From Sideroxydans sp. (GTDB taxonomy: Bacteria > Pseudomonadota > Gammaproteobacteria > Burkholderiales > Gallionellaceae), in assembly GCA_027310665.1 (NCBI GenBank), contig DAIDAJ010000105.1, forward strand, positions 1-64,000: a stretch of DNA of 64,000 bases, written 5' to 3'. Position numbers and translations under genes: made by a program. A model generated the notes under the pieces. That model ran no database searches, was not told the DNA's origin, and worked only from the letters and a program-made list of their open reading frames with translations. Below are positions 48,674 to 57,735 of the stretch, one piece after another. Numbering within the stretch: the stretch's first letter is position 1; each line of letters begins with the position of its first letter.

Positions 48674-48958
48674 GCTCACCCGGCGTTATCGATAAAGCAG
48701 ATCGGCATCAACTTGCTCGCAGTAAATTTCTCGCCAATTTTTGCGTCCCGTTTCCGGATGTCCGTCTTGCTCGCAAGCCAATAAGCAAGGCCATCTGCAC
48801 GGCTTTTTCCTGCCGCGCCAATCCGGCGCAAGGAATGTGAGCCAGCCTCGATTTCAACTGAAAATACATGGAAGGGAACCTTGTGGACGTTCCAACATCA
48901 GAGTTTCGGCAAATAGCGCCCTTATGCAAATCAACCAGATCAAATCGCAGGAACTAAT

Positions 48959-49723
48959 GTGGATATAACATTCGCCGGTCTCGGACTTCACGTAATCATT
49001 GCCGCATTCTTCGCCATACACGCCGTTCGCAACGGGCAACCGATCTATTGGCTGCTCATATTGTTCCTGTTTCCGCTGATGGGCAGCGTGGTTTATTTCT
49101 TCGCGATCTTCCTGCCGGGCTTTCGTCTTGATCACCGTGCCATGCGCGCCGTGACCGCAGCAGCCAAAGTACTCAACCCCCAGGGCGAGATGCGTGAAGC
49201 ACAGGCCGCCTTTGAAGAATTGCCGACGGCACAGAACCAGATACGTCTGGCGGAAGCCCAGTTCGAACTGGGCCTGTATGAAGAGGCAGCAAAGAACTAT
49301 GAAGCCTGCCTTACAGGGCCATTCTCGACTTCACTGGAGATCAGGTTCGGCGCCGCCCGCGCCTTTGTGGAGTGCCGGCGCTTTGCAGAGGCGATCGTGC
49401 ATCTTGAGGCGATTCAGGATATCGACCAGGCATTCCGCCGCGAGGCCGTTTCACTGCTGCTCGCCCGTTCATATGCCGGCGTGGGCAGGACTGCCGAGGC
49501 GCGTTCCAATTTCGAGTCGGCAGTGGATCGCTATGGAAGCTTTGAGGCCCGCGCGCAGTATGCCATTTGGGCGCTATCCGCAGGGGACACGGCTACCGCT
49601 GCAGAGCTTCAGGCCGAGATCGATCAAATGACAAAACGATGGAGTCCGCAAGCACGCGAGTTCAATGCGGCCACCATGCGGCGATTGAGTGTGGCGCTTG
49701 GATCGTCGGGGAAGCGTTCGTAA
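48959..49723 (+). CDS. Membrane-anchored TPR protein
   Basis: N-terminal two TM (PLDc_N-like YWLLILFLFPLMGSVVYFF), TPR-like repeats; GTG start. Confidence 0.75.
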   Translation: MDITFAGLGLHVIIAAFFAIHAVRNGQPIYWLLILFLFPLMGSVVYFFAIFLPGFRLDHRAMRAVTAAAKVLNPQGEMREAQAAFEELPTAQNQIRLAEAQFELGLYEEAAKNYEACLTGPFSTSLEIRFGAARAFVECRRFAEAIVHLEAIQDIDQAFRREAVSLLLARSYAGVGRTAEARSNFESAVDRYGSFEARAQYAIWALSAGDTATAAELQAEIDQMTKRWSPQAREFNAATMRRLSVALGSSGKRS

Positions 49724-49816
49724 ATGAATCAAGGAAATGCAGACAAAGTCCGTTCGCCCTGAGCCTGATGATACTACTAGCCATTTGAACATTCCCATCA
49801 TCCAGCCCGCCGTTTT

Positions 49817-50653
49817 TCACCGCCTCTTCACGATCACCAGCGCAATCCCTCCAAGTATCGCCACGGACGCCAGCACCAGACGCAGCGTCACCGCCTCGCC
49901 CAGGAACAGCACACCGCCGAGCGCGGCGATGACGGGCACGCTGAGTTGCACGGTGGAGGCGCTGGTGGCCTTGAGTGCAGGCAGCACCGAGTACCAGATG
50001 GAGTAGCCGATGCCGGAGGCCAGCGCGCCGGAGGCGACCGCGTAACCGATGCCGGCAGTGTCCAGCGAGACATTATTGATCGTGGCCAGGCTCACCGCCG
50101 CAGCCATGGGCACGGCGCGCAGGAAGTTGCCCGCCGTGATGCGCGTGGCATCGCCAGCTCCCTTGCCGCGCAACGAGTAGACGCCCCACGCGACGCCGGA
50201 CGCCAGCATGAGTACGGAGCCAACGAGTGGCGGCGCGGTGAGGCCCGGCAGCAGCAGGCCGACCAGCCCGACGAACGCGAGCGTCAGTCCGACGATCTGG
50301 CGGCCGTGCAGGCGTTCGCCCTTGCTGATGCCGTAGCCGATCATGGTCGCCTGCACTGCGCCGAACAGCAGCAATGCGCCCATCGCCGCAGGCAGGGTGA
50401 CATAGGCGTTGGAATACAGGATGGCGTAGACGAAGAGCGCCGCCGCGGAACGCCAGCTGCCCTTGCCGGTCTTGTGGCCTCGAAACAGCGTGACGAGCAG
50501 CCACATCGTTGCCGCGCCGGAGACAAGGCGGATGGTGGTGAAGCTGGCGGCATCGATGGCGGTGAGCTTGAGCGCCATGCGGCAGAACAGGGAGTTGCCG
50601 GCGAAGGCGATCATGGTGATCACGGTGAGGAGGATTATCCTGGTGCGCGACAT
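49817..50653 (-). CDS. EamA/DMT-family transporter
   Basis: 278 aa, ten TM pattern; FAGNSLFCRMALKLTAIDAASFTTIRLVSGA. Confidence 0.88.
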   Translation of the reverse strand: MSRTRIILLTVITMIAFAGNSLFCRMALKLTAIDAASFTTIRLVSGAATMWLLVTLFRGHKTGKGSWRSAAALFVYAILYSNAYVTLPAAMGALLLFGAVQATMIGYGISKGERLHGRQIVGLTLAFVGLVGLLLPGLTAPPLVGSVLMLASGVAWGVYSLRGKGAGDATRITAGNFLRAVPMAAAVSLATINNVSLDTAGIGYAVASGALASGIGYSIWYSVLPALKATSASTVQLSVPVIAALGGVLFLGEAVTLRLVLASVAILGGIALVIVKRR

Positions 50654-50834
50654 CGTGTTTATCCTTGGGTTTATCGAGTAGCCGGATTCTATCCGACTCT
50701 ACTCCGCAGGCGGTTCCGGCATTCACACCAGGAACCAAAGGAGCCCAATTCTGCAGCCGGCTTTATGGGTAACCGAATGGCCCAAAGGATCGGCTTCGCT
50801 ACTCATTGCAGCATGTAATCCAAGCCGTCGACCT

Positions 50835-52136
50835 TTACTTGCCCCGCCGCCAGAAAAGTCCCATGAGCGGTTTGACGCTGGTGCCGTGCAGAAGGATGGA
50901 GAGCGTGACGACGATCAGTGTCATTTGTATCAGTTGCAGCGACAGCGCTTCCGGCAAGCCGTTTTCAATCGCGTACATCAGGTAATAGAGCGGGCCGATC
51001 CCGCGCACGCCGAACCAGCCTGTCATGCCGCGTAGGCGCCACGTGGTGTTCGTGCCTAGCAGGCCGACGACGACGCTGACCGGGCGTGCGATCACGAACA
51101 GGAACAGCGCCAACCACACCGCTTCCCAGGTCCAGGAGTTCAGATAAAGCGATCCGCCGATCAATAGCACCAGCATCACTTCCGAGAGTCTCTCCAGGTG
51201 TTCCTTGAATACCAGGGACCCTTCGCTGACGGTTTCAGGCGGTTCCAATTCGGCTTGCGCCTTTCCGGCTGCGCGTGCGGACTGCTGGGTTCTGCTTCCG
51301 TCGAAGGCGACCTGCGCTGCTTTGGCGAGTTTCGATTCGGTCTGGCGCAGTGCGACGGCGGCAAAGAACACCGCCAGAAATCCCCAGCCGTTGACCAGCG
51401 TCGTCAGCCCGTATACGACGCCGATCAGACCCAGGCCGAGGAAATCGTCCATCAGTTCGTGTTTGTGCGGCTTGCTGCGCAGCTTCCAGCCCAGACGCGC
51501 GAGCGCCACACCCGCGACAATACCGATGGCGATGCCCGACAGGGTAGCCCATAACACATCCAGCAATAACCAGTTGATACCGTGATCGCCGATGTCATGC
51601 AGGCCCAGCATCCCCATCCCCAGCATCACGAACGGGAACGCGCTGCCGTCGTTCATGCCGGCCTCGCAGGTGATGGTGAAGCGCAATTGGTCGTGGTCTC
51701 CGGGATGACGGATCTGCACATCGGTTGCCAGCACCGGATCGGTCGGCGCAACGATCGCTCCCAGCAGCACGCCTGCGCCCAATGGCAGATCCAGCACATA
51801 CCAGGCAAAAGCGGCAACCGCCGCGACGGTGACGGTCATGGATATCGTCGCCAGCAGGATAGGCGCTCGCCAGCGGGCAAAAGTGAACGGCACGGGCATT
51901 TTGACGCCGGCAGAGAACAGGGAGATCAATACCGCGACTTCCGTCAACACTTCCAGCAGCGCGGATTCCTTGAGCGGGTTGAAATGAAACAGATTCAGCG
52001 CGGTCGGCCCGACCAGCACGCCCACCGCCAGGTAGATGATGGCGGAGGTGACCGCCGAACGTTTCAGGATGGAAGCGGTAAGGCCCATGAACAGCAATAG
52101 TCCGCCGACGAGCATGAACCATTGTGAGTCAGTCAT
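50835..52136 (-). CDS. Cation:proton antiporter (CPA1-type)
   Basis: LGAIVAPTDPVLATDVQIRHPGDHDQLRFTITCEAGMNDGSAFPFVMLGM. Confidence 0.92.
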   Translation of the reverse strand: MTDSQWFMLVGGLLLFMGLTASILKRSAVTSAIIYLAVGVLVGPTALNLFHFNPLKESALLEVLTEVAVLISLFSAGVKMPVPFTFARWRAPILLATISMTVTVAAVAAFAWYVLDLPLGAGVLLGAIVAPTDPVLATDVQIRHPGDHDQLRFTITCEAGMNDGSAFPFVMLGMGMLGLHDIGDHGINWLLLDVLWATLSGIAIGIVAGVALARLGWKLRSKPHKHELMDDFLGLGLIGVVYGLTTLVNGWGFLAVFFAAVALRQTESKLAKAAQVAFDGSRTQQSARAAGKAQAELEPPETVSEGSLVFKEHLERLSEVMLVLLIGGSLYLNSWTWEAVWLALFLFVIARPVSVVVGLLGTNTTWRLRGMTGWFGVRGIGPLYYLMYAIENGLPEALSLQLIQMTLIVVTLSILLHGTSVKPLMGLFWRRGK

Positions 52137-52176
52137 CGGTTCGTTCCGGATACATGAGTTGCAGCATTGATTAAAT

Positions 52177-52402
52177 CCAAATAGTTCATTAGACCGTCAT
52201 TCCGGCGAAGGCCGGAATCCAGTCACAAAGACATGCCGCGAGTGAGTGTGTTGTTGGGGCTTCAGCCCCTTACAACCACGGCCTACCTCTTGCGGGTGCG
52301 CGGACAAAACCATGATGTTGTCCCACTTTCGTGGGGATATTTTAATCATCTGGATTCCGGCCTTCGCCGGAATGACGCAGTTTTTGCTAATGGACTATTT
52401 GG
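52177..52402. repeat. dRS3-like composite palindromic repeat, copy 3, inside an outer 16-bp inverted repeat
   Basis: Outer CCAAATAGTTCATTAG / CTAATGGACTATTTGG; inner CGTCATTCCGGCGAAGGCCGGAATCCAG / CTGGATTCCGGCCTTCGCCGGAATGACG. Confidence 0.85.
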
Positions 52403-52468
52403 GTTAAACGTACATCGGCCAGACCGAGGGTCGGCCTGTCCCGAGCCTGATTAAACTACCGACTCCCT

Positions 52469-52921
52469 TCAGTGATCGCGGCCGCGGCCTTCGTCATTGC
52501 CTCTTCCTCTGCCGTGCCGGTCGTTCCCCTGGTTGCCACGGTCATCATCACGACGCTCGTTACGACCTCCATCATGGCGATCGCCATGCCGTTCCTGGTA
52601 ACGCGGAACGTATTCGCGCTTGTACCAGTTGTCCTTTACAAAAAAGACGCGTTCACCGCAGGCGTTGTATTCACCGCAGTGTCTGCTCCAATGTCTGACG
52701 TGGTTCGGAGGTACGCGCAGATAGATCGGCGGGCGCATCGGTCCCCGCTCGATGATCACCGGCTGGGCAAATATCAGTTGTGGCTGCGGGAAGTCGCCGA
52801 TGTCGATCCGGCCATAGAAGTCCGGCTGTCCAACGCTGACGGAGACGCCAACGTCGGCTGCGACGGCCGGAGTGGTCATGGTAAAAGCGGCGACCGCCGC
52901 GGCGATCAGAATACGTTTCAT
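52469..52921 (-). CDS. Secreted hypothetical protein with His/Arg/Gly/Asp-rich tail
   Basis: Signal peptide MKRILIAAAVAAFTMTTPAVAA; C-terminal HGDRHDGGRNERRDDDRGNQGNDRHGRGRGNDEGRGRDH. Confidence 0.75.
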   Translation of the reverse strand: MKRILIAAAVAAFTMTTPAVAADVGVSVSVGQPDFYGRIDIGDFPQPQLIFAQPVIIERGPMRPPIYLRVPPNHVRHWSRHCGEYNACGERVFFVKDNWYKREYVPRYQERHGDRHDGGRNERRDDDRGNQGNDRHGRGRGNDEGRGRDH

Positions 52922-53128
52922 GTTGAATCTCCTTAATGCGAGTTCAGGAAAGTTGAACAGTGCGCCCCGGAATGGCTACCCTGCGATTATGTACCTGCAG
53001 CCGAAAGCTTCCGTGCTGCAGCGCACATTCAAGGTTAAACGAGACCGCATTTACCGCGACCACAGGCAATGCCGGCGTGTCAGAATAGCGTGGCCCATCC
53101 AGTTTCCGCTTGCAGAGGAAAGATCGCC

Positions 53129-54571
53129 ATGACGCCAGCCACCTCCGAAACCGCAGTGCCCCAATCCCTCACCCTCAATCGGATGGAAGCCATCTTCGCC
53201 CAACAACGGGAAGCCTATGCCAGATCCCCGATGCCGACCCTGGACGAGCGCAGGCGGCATCTCTCGACGCTCAAAAGCCTGTTGCTGGAACACCGGTACT
53301 CCATTGCCGAAGCGATCAGCGCCGATTTCACGTCGCACTCGGTCGATGAGTCGCTCATGGCCGAGATCATGCCTGCACTGCATCACATCGACTATTCGCT
53401 GAAGCGCCTGCACCGCTGGATGAAGCCGGACAGCCGCAGCGTGGGCCTGCATTTCCTGCCCGCCAAAGCCCGCGTGATTTACCAGCCGCTGGGCGTGGTC
53501 GGCATCATCGTGCCGTTCAACTATCCCGTGAACCTTTCCATGGTGCCGCTGGTGACTGCGCTTGCGGCAGGCAACCGGGTGATACTCAAGATGTCGGAGC
53601 TGACGCCGAAGACTGCGGCACTGGTCGGGGAGATGCTGCGCAAGGGTTTTGCTGAAGACCACGTTGCCGTGGTGACCGGCGAAGCCGATGTTGGCGCCGC
53701 GTTCGCGAGGCTTCCGTTCGACCATCTGCTGTTCACCGGCTCCACGCATATCGGCAAACTGGTGATGCGCGCGGCGGCAGAGAACCTGACTCCGGTCACG
53801 CTGGAACTGGGCGGCAAATCGCCGGCCGTCATCGCCGACGACATTCCGCTGGAAGATGTCGTCGACCGCCTGTGTTTCGCCAAGTCGCTGAATGGCGGGC
53901 AGACCTGCGTGGCGCCCGATTACGTGCTGGTCCCGCGCGGCAAGCTCGACGCTTTCATCCGGCTTTACAAGGCCACGTTCAACAGGATGTATCCCACGAT
54001 CAACGGCAATGCGGATTACACCAGCGTGGTGAACGGGCGTGCCCATGAGTTGCTGCAGCATTGGCTGAAGGATGCAGCGGCGAAGGGCGCGCGGATAGAA
54101 AAGGTAAGCGATGAGGCCATCACCGACGGTACCTTCCGCATGCCCCTGCATCTGGTGACGCAGGTGACGGACGAGATGACGATCATGCAGAAGGAATTGT
54201 TCGGGCCGATACTGCCGGTCATTCCCTACGACGGCATGGACGAAGCGCTGGATTATGTGAACCGGCATCCGCGTCCGCTGGCACTGTACCTGTTCACGCA
54301 TGACCGGGCATTGCAGGACCACGTAGCGACCCAAACTCATTCCGGCTCGATGTGCATCAACGAAGCACTCATCCAGGTAGGCATCGACGACCTGCCTTTC
54401 GGCGGCATCGGCCATTCCGGCATCGGCCAGTACCACGGCCACGAGGGCTTCCTGACCATGTCCAAGGCGAAGGCCATCCTGAGCAAGGGCAGATTGAATT
54501 CGATGAAGTTCATGTACCCGCCCTATGGCGGGCCCATCCAGAAATTGCTGCTGAAGTGGCTGGTGCGCTGA
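53129..54571 (+). CDS. Coniferyl aldehyde dehydrogenase-like ALDH
   Basis: VTLELGGKSPAVIADDIPLEDVVDRLCFAKSLNGGQTCVAPDYVLVP; SGSMCINEALIQVGIDDLPFGGIGHSGIGQYHGHEGF. Confidence 0.93.
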   Translation: MTPATSETAVPQSLTLNRMEAIFAQQREAYARSPMPTLDERRRHLSTLKSLLLEHRYSIAEAISADFTSHSVDESLMAEIMPALHHIDYSLKRLHRWMKPDSRSVGLHFLPAKARVIYQPLGVVGIIVPFNYPVNLSMVPLVTALAAGNRVILKMSELTPKTAALVGEMLRKGFAEDHVAVVTGEADVGAAFARLPFDHLLFTGSTHIGKLVMRAAAENLTPVTLELGGKSPAVIADDIPLEDVVDRLCFAKSLNGGQTCVAPDYVLVPRGKLDAFIRLYKATFNRMYPTINGNADYTSVVNGRAHELLQHWLKDAAAKGARIEKVSDEAITDGTFRMPLHLVTQVTDEMTIMQKELFGPILPVIPYDGMDEALDYVNRHPRPLALYLFTHDRALQDHVATQTHSGSMCINEALIQVGIDDLPFGGIGHSGIGQYHGHEGFLTMSKAKAILSKGRLNSMKFMYPPYGGPIQKLLLKWLVR

Positions 54572-54623
54572 GCGGCAATAATTCAGGTATTCCGGTTTAC
54601 GGCTTCCTCGCCGCGCATCGGCG

Positions 54624-55100
54624 TCAACGCTGCCGCTGGTAGAGGCCGACCAGTTCGGTGTGGCTGATGATGTGGCCCTGCATCGCGGCTTCCAGTGCGG
54701 CCTTGGTGGGTGACTTCAGGTCCGGCAGCACGGTATCGAGCGCAAACAGTTTGTGGAAGTAGCGGTGATTCCCTATCGGCGGGCACGGGCCGCCGTAGCC
54801 GGTCTGCTGCCAGTCGTTTTTTCCCTGCAGCGTACCCGACGGGAGCACGGCGGCCACGATGCCTTCAGCGACACCATGTGTGTGAGAGGGAATGTTGTAC
54901 AACACCCAGTGCACCCAGGTCCTTTTTGGCGCTTTGGGATCGGGCGCATCCGGGTCGTCGACGATCAGGACCAGGCTCTTTGCGCTGGCGGGTACGCCGC
55001 TCCAGTTCAGCGGCGGCGAAACGTTCTGCCCGTCGCAGGTATGGCGTGCAGCGATCGCGCCGTTGTGCTGGAAGGATGTGGATGTGATGGTGAATGGCAT
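54624..55100 (-). CDS. YbhB/YbcL (PEBP, Raf-kinase-inhibitor-like) protein
   Basis: CDGQNVSPPLNWSGVPASAKSLVLIVDDPDAPDP...TWVHWVLYNIP...YGGPCPPIGNHRYFHKLFALD. Confidence 0.95.
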   Translation of the reverse strand: MPFTITSTSFQHNGAIAARHTCDGQNVSPPLNWSGVPASAKSLVLIVDDPDAPDPKAPKRTWVHWVLYNIPSHTHGVAEGIVAAVLPSGTLQGKNDWQQTGYGGPCPPIGNHRYFHKLFALDTVLPDLKSPTKAALEAAMQGHIISHTELVGLYQRQR

Positions 55101-55152
55101 CGTGGTCTCCTTGTCTGTGGTCAAGCCGGTCTCGCCGATATTGCCAGCGCTC

Positions 55153-55719
55153 TTATTTGACCAGTTTCGAGAGCTTCCTGAACGAGTCGGTACCGGCGAT
55201 CTTCAATAGCTGGAACACGACTGCCTCGGTACAGGTGGGCACGGCGCCGGCCAGCACCATGGCTTCCATCGCGGTCTGCTTGTTGTCGCTGCTGCGGCTC
55301 ATCACGGCATCCTTGACGAGGTGAACATCGAACTCTTCGTCCAGCAGATCGATGACGGTCTGCAGTACGCAGACATGGGTCTCCATGCCGGTGACGATGA
55401 CCTGCGTCCTGCCGCTGCCTTTCAGTTGATTGATGAACGCATCGTTGCCGCAGCAGCTGAACGTCATTTTTTCGAAGCCGGGGGCGGCGGGGGCTCTTTG
55501 CCTGAGCTCGCTTAATGTCGGCCCCAGCCCTTTGACATACTGCTCGGTGAAGATCACCGGAACCGCCAGCTCGTTCGCGCTTTCCAGCAGGATGCCGGTG
55601 TTCCTGGTCAGTTGCTGCAATGCACCCTGATCCATGGCGGCGCAGAGCTTTTCCTGCACATCGATGACGACCAGTGCGGCTTTTGCCGGGTCCAACAGGA
55701 ATGTGTTCCGGATAGTCAT
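55153..55719 (-). CDS. Isochorismatase-family hydrolase
   Basis: LVVIDVQEKLCAAM...VIVTGMETHVCVLQTVIDLL. Confidence 0.93.
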   Translation of the reverse strand: MTIRNTFLLDPAKAALVVIDVQEKLCAAMDQGALQQLTRNTGILLESANELAVPVIFTEQYVKGLGPTLSELRQRAPAAPGFEKMTFSCCGNDAFINQLKGSGRTQVIVTGMETHVCVLQTVIDLLDEEFDVHLVKDAVMSRSSDNKQTAMEAMVLAGAVPTCTEAVVFQLLKIAGTDSFRKLSKLVK

Positions 55720-55791
55720 GATCTCTCCTTTATCCAACGGGTTCCGAGCCGAAATTATGACTGATGGTGCGCGTCGTGATTTACGGAAACA

Positions 55792-56436
55792 TCAACAGTC
55801 GCTCGGCGCGAACTGCAGCGAACAGGACAGCACGCCTGCGACGAACAGGTTTTCGCTTTGCCCCAAATATGCACCGGGCATCAGTTTGAAACACACCAGG
55901 GTCGCGATCACCTTGCGGACTTTTTCTTGTGTCATCAGCTCCCAGGCAGCATCAAACTCATCCGGCTTGAATACCAGCTCAAGATCCAGTCTGCTCTGGC
56001 TTGGCAACTCGGTGACGGATATCCGGCCGATCTCTCCGCTGCCGGTTCCTTTTTGTGCCGCGATATAGCCTGAAGAACCGGAGGAAATATTGACTCTGGA
56101 AGTATCGACCGCCATGTGCGTCGTCAGGTAAGCAAAGAGCCGGTCTTCGAACTCCTTGTCGGAGACAACCTGGGTATCGTGCTTGCTCGAAGTGGCCAGG
56201 AACTCGAAATCGGCGCTCGGTTTGTTCTCGGTCAGCGATCGTACGGAAGCGATCTTTTCGCACGAAAGTCTCAGCGCCCTGGCTGACATCTGACTCGAAA
56301 TATCCTCGGATTTCCCCATGCTGTTGACGAGGAAGGAATCGAGTTCGAGTTCAAGTGCGACTTCAATCATTTGGGCAGCAGTCGATTTTGATCGACCTTC
56401 TCGGTAGGGATGACGGTTGGGCAGTGGAACTTCCAT
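55792..56436 (-). CDS. Hypothetical protein (start uncertain)
   Basis: 214 aa ORF with coherent composition; no family recognised. Confidence 0.55.
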   Translation of the reverse strand: MEVPLPNRHPYREGRSKSTAAQMIEVALELELDSFLVNSMGKSEDISSQMSARALRLSCEKIASVRSLTENKPSADFEFLATSSKHDTQVVSDKEFEDRLFAYLTTHMAVDTSRVNISSGSSGYIAAQKGTGSGEIGRISVTELPSQSRLDLELVFKPDEFDAAWELMTQEKVRKVIATLVCFKLMPGAYLGQSENLFVAGVLSCSLQFAPSDC

Positions 56437-56551
56437 ACTCCGAAGCTGCCCACTTGCAGTCGATTATTGCACACAGCGGGTATGCGGGGACCGGCTTTGT
56501 ACTGTTCGTTGTGCTCTATCCCAGTCCCGCGCAATCGATAGCGCGATGGCA

Positions 56552-56591
56552 ACAGGCCACGTTGTTCGCATGCGCGACAAACGTGGCCTGT
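56552..56591. terminator. Hairpin, possible bidirectional terminator
   Basis: ACAGGCCACGTT ... AACGTGGCCTGT, 12 bp stem between two minus-strand genes, T-containing tail on plus strand. Confidence 0.5.
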
Positions 56592-56635
56592 CTTTATTGC
56601 CGAACACCTGGTCAAAAGAAGCCGGGTTCCCGGAA

Positions 56636-57169
56636 TCACTTGAACATCGCGGCACCGACCTTGCAGACGACTTCGTCCTGGGAACCGGCTCCGCCCGAAC
56701 AACCGATCGCGCCGATCAGCTTGCCGTCTTCAACGAGAGGAATGCCCCCGCGCGAACCGATGGCGCCATCCAGCGTCGCCACATAGGGCATGTTGTTCAC
56801 CTGGATCGCGTTCTCGAATATCTTCGTTTCGCGGCGGAAGCTGGCAGCGGCGCGCGCCTTGTGCTCGGAGATCTGGATCGATGCCAGCTGGGCCCCGTCC
56901 ATGCGCTGGAAAGCCACCAGGTTGGCACCGGAGTCGACCACCGCGACATTCATCTTCCAGCCGCGCTTCTTCGCCTCCGCGACCGCGGCATTGATGGCTG
57001 CGGTCGCGCGCTCCAGCGAGATGGGGGCGCCATACGGTATATCGAAATTCATTTTTTCCGGAACGTTATCGAGCGGGTTTGCGGGCTTTGCATCCTCGGC
57101 GAAACAATCGACGGAAACAAGCAATGCCGGGCAAAGAACAACAGCAGCCAAAATTGATTTCAACGTCAT
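56636..57169 (-). CDS. GlcG/HbpS heme-binding family protein, secreted
   Basis: Signal peptide; AINAAVAEAKKRGWKMNVAVVDSGANLVAFQRMDGAQLASIQISEHKARAAASFRRETK. Confidence 0.9.
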   Translation of the reverse strand: MTLKSILAAVVLCPALLVSVDCFAEDAKPANPLDNVPEKMNFDIPYGAPISLERATAAINAAVAEAKKRGWKMNVAVVDSGANLVAFQRMDGAQLASIQISEHKARAAASFRRETKIFENAIQVNNMPYVATLDGAIGSRGGIPLVEDGKLIGAIGCSGGAGSQDEVVCKVGAAMFK

Positions 57170-57329
57170 GATGTCACTCTCCTGTCAGAAGTATCGATGT
57201 GCAACCTGTCTGGAATGGTCCGGTCCTGCATTTGTGAGCATCAGCCCGCATCCTTGCCGGCGAAAAAATCGGGCCGCGCGAGAACCGGCTGCATGCAGTA
57301 ACCGTTGTTCATTCTGACAGAATGCAAAA

Positions 57330-57362
57330 AATAAAAAACACCATTTTTATCATGGTGTTCAA
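57330..57362 (-). terminator. Intrinsic terminator on the minus strand with no obvious upstream gene
   Basis: Minus strand AACACCATgataaaaATGGTGTT followed by TTTTATTTTTT. Confidence 0.6.
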
Positions 57363-57735
57363 GGCGGACCTGTGCTCGCTTCCAGTCGCTCCGGAGAAAC
57401 GGGGCATGGACCGTGACTACCTGCCAGACACGCATCGCGTGCATCCTCCAATTTACGCTTCCCGTCCCGAGTTCCTCACGGAAAGCCCTCTGCAAAATCG
57501 CAATCATCCGTTAACTATTGATGGGAAAGAATTGTTTCGGGAAGCGAGGAACGTGCCCTCCGCTCGCGGTGTTTTTTCGACAAGTTAGGCGTACAAGTTA
57601 GCGCCATGTTTGTTACAAAACTGAAGTTGTCGATGTCCGGATTTAAGGCATAATCCGCGCGGCTCGAACAACATGTAACCTGAACCTGCATCATTCAGGC
57701 AACTATCAGATCACTAGATCACAAGTGACGGACCA

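Noticed and set aside
57303-57328. GTAACC-like match resembling the ECF promoter (gtaaccgttgttcattctgacagaat)
   Set aside because: The -35 half matches, but at 16-nt spacing the downstream element reads GAAT, not CGAA, so it does not fit the two good promoters
57322-57588. 88-aa plus-strand ORF
   Set aside because: Starts at the orphan terminator, no RBS of quality, no recognisable domain
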